Assembly (NCBI GenBank): GCA_963978545.1
Contig: OZ021732.1
Span: 27,558,123 to 27,622,122, forward strand
Direction of reading: 5' to 3'
DNA length: 64,000 nt
DNA from: Linyphia triangularis
Lineage: Eukaryota; Arthropoda; Arachnida; Araneae; Linyphiidae
Part shown: positions 26,601-32,985 of the stretch, piece by piece
Layout: every line of letters starts with the position of its first letter
Position numbering within the stretch: the stretch's first letter is position 1
Made by a program: the position numbers and the translations under genes
Notes under the pieces: model-generated
Told to the model about the DNA's origin: nothing
Seen by the model: the letters and a program-made list of their open reading frames with translations, nothing else
Databases searched by the model: none

Positions 26601-29600
26601 GTTTAACTCCTCAGAATTAGTTGTAAATTTTCTCAAATTAAAACCTCCATCTTTCAAAATAGAAACTGCATCCATGGACAACTGAAAGGCCTCTTCGACA
26701 GATTGTCCTCCAAAGTACAAATCATCAACATAAAGAGAAGAATTTAGCATTTCTACAGCTTTAGGTTTAATTTCTTCATATTGCTTAATGTGTTTCTTAA
26801 TTGTCGCACTCAAAATAAAAGGCGATGTCGTACACCCGAATGGTAAACGAGTCATTTGCATAACTTTATAATTTTCATTTTCTTTATCGGAAACCCATAA
26901 AAATTTTAAGAATTTTCTATCTTCCTCAGCGATACCTATCATTAAGAATGCCTTTTCTATATCACTACTAAAAGCAATATCAAATTTCCTAAACTTTAAA
27001 ATAACATTCAATATGTTGGGATTTAAATTCGGACCCGTTTCTAAACAATCATTTAACGACAAATTATCCTTCGTTTTAGAACTACAATTAAAAACACAAC
27101 GAACGCGTGTAGCAGTCTTATTTTCTCTTACGACAGGTTTATGGGGCATAAAATAACCTTCACTACCGCTAGTAGTTTCTTCAATTATACCCGTATCAAA
27201 CTGTTCTTTAATAATTTTCTTATATTCAGAAGCTACCCATTTATTATTTTTAAAACCTTCTATCAAATTATCAAACTGTCTTTTGGACAATCCAAAATTA
27301 TTCATTAAATGAATTGGCGCAGATTTCCACAATAGTTTTGTTTGATATTTTCCATTTAAGAAATTTAGCCCATTTTCAAAATCGGTGATGAATTCTTTAT
27401 CTGCGATACTTAAACCCTCGTCGTCTTTCAAACCCAAGGTTTCCAAATCCCACAAAACTTCCATACTTTTTCCAATACTTAAGTTTGTTGATACTATCCC
27501 AACGCTAGTCTCATTAAAACTGCGATCTTGCTTTCCTTGAAGTGTAAACCCAAATAAAGTTGGAATGCAACTCAAAGTATCAGTTAGAGAAACCACTCCG
27601 TCCGCACTTACGATTTTCCAAAACATATCTCCACCGATTAGACACTGCACATTCAAATCTGATGAATTGCAGGCGTCAGCCAACATCCATTCCTTTTCTT
27701 TAACGATGTTTTGACTTATTGCGTTTGGAATCGAGATTGGAGCAGCTGTTATAGTATCTGTAATTAATGCCTCTATTTCAATTGATTTCTCAGGGTTATG
27801 CCTATTCCTCAATTTCAGTTTCGCAACACAATGTAGTTTTTCTGCGGGCTTTATGTTCCCAAAGGAGAAAATAGATAATCTTTCTTTACGAATTGGTTTA
27901 ACTTTTAGAGCTTCTGCTAAACTTTGTGTTATCCACGTTCTTTCAGATCCATTGTCGAGAAGAATTCTAACTAATTTTGATCTTTCCCCCGAACAAGCAA
28001 TTACACTACACGTTTGCAATAAAATACTATTTGACTTACCAGTTGAGGAATTACATTGGGTTACTGCATTTGTTTCCTCTTCAACTGACTCCTTAGCAGC
28101 TACATCATTACTTTTATAACATAATGAATAATGATGAAACTTAGAATTACAATGTTTGCAAGGATCTATTTTAGCCTTGCAAAATCTAGCCATGTGAAAC
28201 CCGAAACATATAAAACATTTCTTATCCATTTTAATTTTGTTTTTTCTTTCCGACACATTAAGACTTTCACAAAACTCATGGTCTGGACTATTACAAAAGA
28301 CGCAATTGTTTTTTACGTTAGTAGCGAAACTTGCGGTAGACTGCAGTTCATTAAATTTATTTCCAAACCGTTTATTACCTTCGAACCTTCTAGGACTACC
28401 CTTATATTCGTAACTACTATGTTGAAAATTACCAGACTTATAACTATATATTTGTGTCCTTTCCCTTGACTGAATTTCCTTATCTAAAAATTCCATCAAA
28501 TCCCTAAAATTCCACGTTTCATAGGAATATGTTCTATTAAATTCTAACACTAGTTCCCTGGGAATTCTCTCTAACAAAATAGGACTTAACAAGTTTTCAA
28601 ATGTTTCTGTTTTCACCCCCAATGACTCCAAATTTCTAATTTGTACTTCTGCACGATCAAACAATTTTCTTAACCCAATCGTATCATTTATGTTACGAAC
28701 AACTTGAATTTTTAACAGATGATTTAAGTGAGCTTGAATTAATGCATTTTTATTACCAAATCTATTTTTTAGCAAAGCCAAAGCAGCATCATAATTTTCT
28801 CCTGTCAGTGCAAATCCATTAATACAATGGGCTGCAGCTCCACCCAGATAAGACTTCAAATAATTAAATTTATCTATCTTAGATAAAGTTTCATTAAGGT
28901 GTATAGCACTTTCAAATTGATTTATAAATTCTAAGTAATAAGCCGAATCTCCATAAAATGTTTTTATTACTAATTTCGGAAGTTTAACCGTTTTTGTTTC
29001 CCTACGGATATTACTAGCCAATTCAAAACCGCCTTCGGCATTCGCAATATTGTTATCAATCATTGTAACATTTAAACTATTACTTAACTTTTCTATAGCA
29101 TTAATTATTCTTTGTTTCCAAATAATTATCTTTTCTGAATATTCTTCAGATGTAATAACTTCCGATTCTAACTTATCGAGTTCTACGAGTTGTTCAATTT
29201 CTAAATTTAATTGTTTAATATTATTTTCTTTTACAGTTAATTGTTCATGATATTCTTTTAAAGAATTTAATTTCGCCTCTTCATCTAGTTGATTAGAAAT
29301 AAATTCTTCTATTTTGTTGATTAGTTTGGTTGTACTAGATCTCAAAACAGTTCGTTTGGTGATTGCTCTCTGTAAAGTTGCCATTTTTATATAATTCAAC
29401 AATGCCACAATAATTATATAACACTACAACTTAAACAAATCAAAAACCCCAACAAGTTAGTCACAAATACAACAATTGCCAACTATTACCACACAATTAT
29501 TGAATGCATATACCAACAAGAAACCAAAACTAACTTTTGATACAACTTAAATCAACACCATCAATTAAATCAAATCCAATAATAATCATCAACAAAAATC

Positions 29601-31472
29601 ATACTACATATTCTCAAAATGAAACTTCTAATTTTCAAGCAAAACAAAATTCGAAAATTTACCACAACAAAACCAACAATATACATCCTACCTCACGAAA
29701 TGCCAGACCTCAACACCCAGCACAACACATTCTCAACACGAAACTTCCAATTTTCTAATTCTTAAACAAAACTAAATTCGAAAGTTTACCACAATAAAAC
29801 CAAACAATAAGCATCCTACCTCACTAAATGCCATACCTTAAATACATCACACGACGTCCGGAGACTTTCAACATTGTCTCAATCAAAGCTTGCGGTGGTT
29901 CCTTTTTCATTGACCTTTACTTTTCGGCCGTTGCACCATATTTTGCCATCTTTTAGAGTCGATGTACCTATCCCTCCCATGCAAGGGAAAACGCAACTCC
30001 CAATTTCTTAGTTACGTCTTTATTAGTACATATCTAACACTCTACTGAATGATACAAAACAGTTATATTCTGATTACACAAAAGCGCCATCTATCGGGCG
30101 TATATTGCAAAACAATTCTTAACAAGTAGGAATAGCCTCCAACCTCCAAAACACAAAAAAATTCTTGCAATTTTTTTTTTTTAATTTTATATTACGTAAA
30201 ACTATATGCCAGTATAAATTTAGTATGAAATAGTTCTTATTCTTCGGGGTTCCGGCACCACCAGAGAGGCCCATGTTAAATTCTGAAAGTTTAGGTACAC
30301 TTTTCTCTAGAACCAACTGTCCGATATGCGTGAAATATTTACTTTATCACATAATATTTCAATATTTAAGAATACTTTAATGTGAAATTTTAATTTTTTA
30401 TCAAAAATTGAAATAAATATGGCTTTTTAAAAAAGTGTCCAAAAAAGTTCTCAAATTTTCAACTTAAAATACTTCTACAAAAAAATTAACAATATTTTTC
30501 TTATTCCTTTTGTTAAAATACTTATATGCAAATCGCACAAAAAAATTAACAATATTTTTCTTATTCCTTTTGTTAAAATACTTAATTCCATTTTAAATGC
30601 TTTCTTTAAAAAAAATCAGAAATTTATCGTTAGAAATTTGGAGAAAAATGTACCTAAAGATGAAAAAAAATGCATTTTGAGATAACATGATTAACTTCAA
30701 AAGATTATTCAAAATACTTCTAAATAAGGTATTGTAACAAATAAAAGGTATCATTTTGAAGAGAAGAAATTAAATTTAAATAAATAATATTAAACTCCAA
30801 GCTGATATTTCGAAAAATTTTAGGTGCCTGACCATCATATTGATGATTTAGTCTTTTTAACGTCATATTTAAGAAATTTTTAAATAACTTCTTTTTGTGT
30901 TAAGTACTGCTCCAATCGCATGTAACCGTGAGATAATATATCCTATCAGTGATAAATTACCACAAGATTATATTTTTATATTTTACGTATTTATTAAAAA
31001 TATAGGGTTATTATTACAATATCCTGTACAATTTATACTATTGGAATTATATTGCTCCTTTCTTCTACACGATTGCGATGGATTGTGCCATGACATTTCC
31101 AGGAAACAGGAAAAGAAAAAGAAAAGAAAAAAAGAAGAAAAAAAACTTTAAACTCTTAGTATGCTTCTTTTAGTATATCAATAGTAAATTAAATGACTTT
31201 TTCTAAACTTAAATCACGCAAAAGTCTGGTCAAAAGGGTTAACGTGGTCTAAAAGCGTTGCATAAATAACAGTGACTCTTCTGATATCAATTTTAAGAAA
31301 AGAAAAATTACATGTAAACTCAATTAGACTACTCACATTTAGCCACATTTGCCTTCTTCTGTCCCAGTTTTACCATAACATCGGCTACTTCGCACGGATT
31401 TAGTATTTTGCCATGGCTATAGTTGATTTGCAAGCAGGTCAACAGCGACAACAAAACCACCAGAGGAGACAT
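11457..31472 (-). CDS. C-type lysozyme-like gene, five exons, catalytic Glu replaced
   Basis: Glycoside hydrolase family 22 fold, a secreted protein that in active members cleaves bacterial peptidoglycan. Exons on the minus strand are 31472-31337, 21341-21250, 14760-14703, 14616-14541 and 11601-11457. All introns are GT-AG and the phases join into one 168-codon frame. Residues 1-21 form a signal peptide, and mature Lys22 matches Lys1 of hen lysozyme. Cysteines 27, 48, 82, 90, 94, 108, 128 and 140 match all eight canonical ones. Family motifs are WVCLA, GFNTQA, DGSYDFGIFQIN, DDIT and W-x2-W-x3-C. The Asp52 equivalent is kept (Asp71), but the Glu35 equivalent is Ser53, and one Phe (81) replaces the paired cleft Trp residues. 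A basic tail of about 28 residues follows the last cysteine. Introns 1 and 2 each contain a Pao-like element in sense. The gene identity is solid; loss of muramidase activity is an inference. Confidence 0.9.
11621..11760. repeat. Irregular minisatellite in lysozyme intron 4
   Basis: The word 'g(g)ataacaattagcattat' or a close variant occurs about four times, spaced about 29 bp apart in its later part. Confidence 0.7.
12790..14540. other. Lysozyme intron 4 remainder
   Basis: An A run lies at about 12803-12824 and a G tract at about 13564-13576. A minus-strand donor-like TAAGGTAAG lies near 13,410 but no matching exon was found. No element is recognised. Confidence 0.4.
14541..14616 (-). CDS. 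Lysozyme-like gene, exon 4
   Basis: A 76-nt exon encodes the helix with the DDIT motif, Cys108 and the GF-x2-W motif, between a TTTGCAG acceptor and a GTAAGT donor. It lies only 86 nt from exon 3. The Asp residues that bind calcium in alpha-lactalbumin are mostly absent. Confidence 0.88.
14703..14760 (-). CDS. Lysozyme-like gene, exon 3
   Basis: A 58-nt exon encodes IND-K-F-C through the two cysteines of the NSCGVTC segment. It has a GAAG acceptor and a GTAAGT donor. Family members usually have W or YW before the third cysteine; here a single Phe occupies that place. Confidence 0.85.
14956..15139 (-). repeat. 3' LTR of Pao-like copy 1
   Basis: Identical over 184 bp to the partner at 20760-20943. 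It differs from the LTRs of copy 2 at three sites seen by eye (TTTAAG/TTTTAG, TTGG/TTAG, TAATAC/TAACAC). Confidence 0.95.
15306..20221 (-). pseudogene. Broken Pao-like gag-pol, copy 1
   Basis: Homologous to the intact frame of copy 2. Gag (20221 down to 19029) has the same N-terminus and one CCHC-like knuckle (CVFCNSPDHEFC). A foreign 251-bp segment (18778-19028) replaces the region with the last two knuckles and ends gag early. Downstream follow protease (LLDNGSQ), reverse transcriptase (YVDD), RNase H (FCDAS) and the LTRGI motif. A 1-bp deletion near 15,950 then shifts the frame before the integrase C-terminal half (15306-15890, with FYERL and the C-terminal domain). The integrase core is missing as in copy 2. 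Not expected to make a complete polyprotein. Confidence 0.9.
18778..19028. other. Foreign segment replacing 143 bp of gag in copy 1
   Basis: By alignment with copy 2, positions 28073-28215 there are replaced here by about 251 unrelated bases rich in TTGGCGA/TCGCCAA words. Flanking sequence matches on both sides, so this is a combined deletion and insertion without a target duplication. Template switching during reverse transcription is one explanation. Confidence 0.8.
20760..20943 (-). repeat. 5' LTR of Pao-like copy 1
   Basis: Partner of 14956-15139 and identical to it. It is followed by the second copy of the ATTAT target duplication. Confidence 0.95.
21250..21341 (-). CDS. Lysozyme-like gene, exon 2 (active-site exon)
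   Basis: An acceptor after TTTTAG opens a 92-nt exon encoding WVCLA, GFNTQA and DGSYDFGIFQ, ending at a GTAATG donor. In active C-type lysozymes the residue five after the WVC cysteine is the catalytic Glu; here it is Ser53. The catalytic Asp is retained as Asp71. Confidence 0.9.
21480..22392 (+). repeat. Composite of repeats R and S in lysozyme intron 1
   Basis: An R middle section ('gtgataaaggcataaaaagtt' to 'ttttggtggtg') at about 21500-21660 is followed by an S copy ('gcggaggcctaattaactcccttgccgtcctccaatcgggctgaaacttgg') at about 21774-21960. The R 3' end ('acacgaaaactgtaaattg' to 'gttgtgcgaaattccatacttctag') follows at about 22293-22392. Confidence 0.6.
22513..22716 (-). CDS. Unrecognised 67-codon open frame in lysozyme intron 1
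   Basis: An uninterrupted frame with fairly ordinary amino-acid composition (contains FGMEYFPQARLINMTSEMAV). It lacks clear splice sites that would join it to other exons, and I do not recognise a family. It could be a retroposed exon fragment or chance. Position inside the lysozyme intron and on the same strand does not indicate function. Confidence 0.2.
   Translation of the reverse strand: MMKALVQSNDLPTFEFFKPLNFLLIMIFGMEYFPQARLINMTSEMAVNVNSGKKTKIVAKPNLLFVD
23235..23771. mobile_element. Possible small terminal-inverted-repeat element
   Basis: GTGAATGTCAACA at 23235 and its complement TGTTGACATTCAC ending at 23771 bound about 537 bp that contains further 'GGTGAATGTCGA' and 'GGTGTATGTCGAC' words. 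No target duplication was found, so the ends are tentative. Confidence 0.4.
23858..23902. repeat. (ATT)n followed by a T run
   Basis: About seven ATT units run into about 22 T residues. Confidence 0.85.
24250..24433 (-). repeat. 3' LTR of Pao-like copy 2
   Basis: Identical to 29941-30124. Contains an AATAAA on the minus strand. CTCCCCACCT adjoins it inside the element (the polypurine tract in complement). Confidence 0.95.
24600..29408 (-). CDS. Open Pao-like gag-pol polyprotein lacking the integrase core
   Basis: A 1,602-codon frame. In order: a coiled-coil-like N-terminus (about 20-110), a gag core of the kind seen in BEL/Pao elements (about 140-300), three Cys/His knuckles (about 370-430: CVFCNSPDHEFC, CFICFGFHMARFC, CKHCNSKFHHYSLC), an aspartic protease with D-N-G-S in place of the usual D-[ST]-G (about 483), reverse transcriptase with YVDD (about 896), RNase H with FCDAS (about 1073), and PADKLTRGI (about 1195). 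After HPILL (about 1362) the protein goes in about 50 residues to APWWGGFYERL (about 1408). This skips the integrase zinc finger and the first two acidic residues of the DDE triad. The C-terminal region continues normally. An alternative start is Met9. Not autonomous as it stands. Confidence 0.92.
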   Translation of the reverse strand: MALLNYIKMATLQRAITKRTVLRSSTTKLINKIEEFISNQLDEEAKLNSLKEYHEQLTVKENNIKQLNLEIEQLVELDKLESEVITSEEYSEKIIIWKQRIINAIEKLSNSLNVTMIDNNIANAEGGFELASNIRRETKTVKLPKLVIKTFYGDSAYYLEFINQFESAIHLNETLSKIDKFNYLKSYLGGAAAHCINGFALTGENYDAALALLKNRFGNKNALIQAHLNHLLKIQVVRNINDTIGLRKLFDRAEVQIRNLESLGVKTETFENLLSPILLERIPRELVLEFNRTYSYETWNFRDLMEFLDKEIQSRERTQIYSYKSGNFQHSSYEYKGSPRRFEGNKRFGNKFNELQSTASFATNVKNNCVFCNSPDHEFCESLNVSERKNKIKMDKKCFICFGFHMARFCKAKIDPCKHCNSKFHHYSLCYKSNDVAAKESVEEETNAVTQCNSSTGKSNSILLQTCSVIACSGERSKLVRILLDNGSERTWITQSLAEALKVKPIRKERLSIFSFGNIKPAEKLHCVAKLKLRNRHNPEKSIEIEALITDTITAAPISIPNAISQNIVKEKEWMLADACNSSDLNVQCLIGGDMFWKIVSADGVVSLTDTLSCIPTLFGFTLQGKQDRSFNETSVGIVSTNLSIGKSMEVLWDLETLGLKDDEGLSIADKEFITDFENGLNFLNGKYQTKLLWKSAPIHLMNNFGLSKRQFDNLIEGFKNNKWVASEYKKIIKEQFDTGIIEETTSGSEGYFMPHKPVVRENKTATRVRCVFNCSSKTKDNLSLNDCLETGPNLNPNILNVILKFRKFDIAFSSDIEKAFLMIGIAEEDRKFLKFLWVSDKENENYKVMQMTRLPFGCTTSPFILSATIKKHIKQYEEIKPKAVEMLNSSLYVDDLYFGGQSVEEAFQLSMDAVSILKDGGFNLRKFTTNSEELNSLWLEKGIGSADDNSKLQSKVLGLNWNPERDILTLELGSLIEGLSCGRPTKRLVLHFAAMVFDPVGFIAPFVIRIKCLLQQIWQRGLEWDQELPDDLEKKWSDWCREVQCLRNLGISRRYFSNCVNTDKLKVQVHIFCDASPIAYGAVSYFRFRNDRGELIASFIMSKSRVSPLKKLSLPRLELMGAVVAARMWKFLVGLFENLLEEVFFWSDSEICLHWIKGSARDWKQFVSNRVLEIQGSTGPENWGHCPGLENPADKLTRGIPAASLLIDNIWFSGPPWLRCSPELWPTQHSTTLKEDQLERRSIVTTCVSTIAQTIINVGSFNNVKRLLRVTVWLMRLISKFKKCPTQIGPITADELQKAEEFWIKTSQNSTYALEVDNLKKGKLLPKDSSLYSLDPYLDERDILYVKGRLKESSCTIEEKHPILLLCKSTFKRTNDALKSLTEIIVDHELKYFITSEGITWKYIVELAPWWGGFYERLMKTIKEPLRKILGRALLTFEEMCTVLTEVETVVNNRPLTYVSNDVADLQPLTPAHFLFPSMELNEYPLHFAEILSNGRSTKESLARRKLYQTTLLRQFWRRWKEEYLLQLNNAHKLSTPTPHKDLKRGDVVLIAGTNKSKFLWTPGRVEEIIMGRDGLVRSCIVQTAKGQYKRPIQLLYPLEL
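29941..30124 (-). repeat. 5' LTR of Pao-like copy 2
   Basis: Identical to 24250-24433. TGGTGCAACGGCC on the minus strand follows two bases inside it, as the candidate tRNA primer site. Confidence 0.95.
30481..30588 (+). repeat. 48-bp direct repeat, period 60
   Basis: The stretch from 30481 ('aaaaattaacaatatttttc') recurs exactly 60 bp later, with identity across about 45 bases. Confidence 0.9.
31337..31472 (-). CDS. Lysozyme-like gene, exon 1 (signal peptide)
   Basis: The ATG at 31472 is the first Met after an in-frame TAG upstream. The exon encodes a hydrophobic signal peptide, then mature Lys22 and the first conserved cysteine (Cys27, followed by Glu as in the family). It ends AAA-T before a GTGAGT donor, and the split Trp46 codon (T|GG) is completed by exon 2. 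Confidence 0.85.
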
Positions 31473-31514
31473 GGCCCAGCTGTTGCGATTGCCGCTCTTG
31501 AATGGGTGTGAGAG

Positions 31515-31553
31515 CTATCTTTATCTCACTCAGTCAGATTATAAGTTTTATCT
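31515..31553 (-). promoter_or_regulatory. Possible lysozyme promoter with GATA sites
   Basis: Read on the minus strand, the 80 bp upstream of the start codon hold AGATAA at 31553-31548, a TATAA-like core near 31545-31540, AGATAA at 31526-31521 and AGATAG at 31520-31515. GATA factors drive immune and gut genes in arthropods. Their use here is an inference and the transcription start is unknown. Confidence 0.3.
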
Positions 31554-32479
31554 CATTTGTATGAATACCACTACAAAACACAATGCAGAAGTGACGAGAA
31601 TTGACATGTGAACTGTAGCCTCATCAATTTCAATATTTGGTATTTCTCATTGGATTAAGCTTAGTTTTTAAATTTTACTCAACTTCAAGGAATTTTTTAG
31701 GGATATTGTTTTAGTACTATAACTGTAAAAAAAATCTTACACTCATAATCTTAAGTTGAGAATTCGTATTTATGAATTGTAAATTCGTATTCATCGTTAC
31801 GCCCTATATCTTCTATTGAGGGTAGAGGTTATATCGAACAAAATCGAGTTTGGACGTGAATGAACCAATATAAAATGATTAATTTGATTATGCCTAATTT
31901 TCCTCAACACAGAACTCTATTAAAATGATGTAAAACACGATGTAAACAATCATGTAAATGTTTTGGAATGGTTTTGATTACAGGTAATTTTAAAGATTTT
32001 TTCTTTTTTTTTTAATGTGATTTGACTTCAGGAATATTTTTTTTTTTTTAATTTACTTCTTTGTCCTATAAGAACTATGTAAAAGTTAAGATTCTACGTT
32101 TTAAAATACATTACCCATGACCACACTAACTTTTTATAATTACATACCTTATTTTGAGCATTTTTTACCGATTTTCTTTCTTTAATAGTTTTTGGAAAAA
32201 AATTATTTAATAAACATTTTTGGCTTCATGCATGCCTAAACTTTAATATTTTGTTTTGATTAAGCATTCGATTACATTCAATTCTATGATTTTTTCATCA
32301 AGTATTTTTAAGTATTTTGTTTTTAAAAAATAAATACTCCATTTCATAACAGCACACAAAATAAAGCAAATTCCGCACTTGAGCATTTTTAATAGAGTTC
32401 TCATACTTATTTTCACACATTTTCAGCTTAAAGATATCATCTGATTCCAAATAAAAACAACAGAATATCAAAACAATAC

Positions 32480-32485
32480 TTTATT
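32480..32485 (-). terminator. Candidate poly(A) signal of the granulin gene
   Basis: AATAAA on the minus strand, 244 bp past the stop codon, with T/G-containing sequence beyond. It lies between the granulin stop and the lysozyme start, consistent with two separate transcripts. Confidence 0.4.
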
Positions 32486-32728
32486 GTTCACATAAAATTA
32501 ATTGCAATTCTTAAATCCACCCGTATGATTCCGAACACTTTTTAAATCAAACACATTTTGACAAGTAGCTTTTAAAGAGGGGAATAATTATTAACCTAAA
32601 TAGATCATCAAATTACCTATATATATTCCCCCAAATATGAAATATAAAAAAACAAGTTTTGAATAATTATCATATAGATGTAACGTATACGATTGCAACC
32701 TTGAAGTCTCAGATGCCCAGCAAACATT

Positions 32729-32985
32729 TCACTCATCTATTCCAATAGTGGAGTCATCATGTCCCTGTGTGTCCTCTGAGGCTTGGCCCAGTATCTCTGT
32801 TTGGTAGCTGGGATAAGCTTCCAGTTGGACGGGTTTGGGGGATTCTGCTGAGTATCCCACGCAGTAGTTGGTGCCATTGAACTTCACGCACTGTCTCCCG
32901 CCAGCACAGCACTCGAAGCCATGCTCACAGCACACGCCATTGTGCACTGGGCAGCACCTGTAGTGGAACCACGATTTGCAGCACA
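32729..32985 (-). CDS. Granulin gene, domain and tail exon
   Basis: Starts after CATTCCAG, completes a Val codon and carries ten of the twelve granulin cysteines. A tail rich in Glu, Asp, Pro and Ser follows up to TGA at 32731-32729. An open frame continues through the acceptor into the intron but is not coding there. G+C content is higher than in neighbouring DNA, as expected for a real exon. Confidence 0.88.

Larger units (their letters stand above)
24250..30124 (-). mobile_element. Pao-like LTR retrotransposon, copy 2, in lysozyme intron 1
   Basis: Identical 184-bp LTRs at 24250-24433 and 29941-30124 are flanked by an AGTAG target duplication (24245-24249 and 30125-30129). Primer-binding site and polypurine tract are placed as in copy 1. 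The gag-pol frame is open throughout. The LTR pair shares three diagnostic bases not found in copy 1, so the two copies are separate insertions from related sources rather than a local duplication. Sense orientation relative to the lysozyme gene. Confidence 0.96.

Noticed and set aside
14956..30124. Local segmental duplication explaining the two Pao-like copies
   Set aside because: Flanking sequences differ, each copy has its own 5-bp target duplication, and the LTR pairs carry different diagnostic bases.
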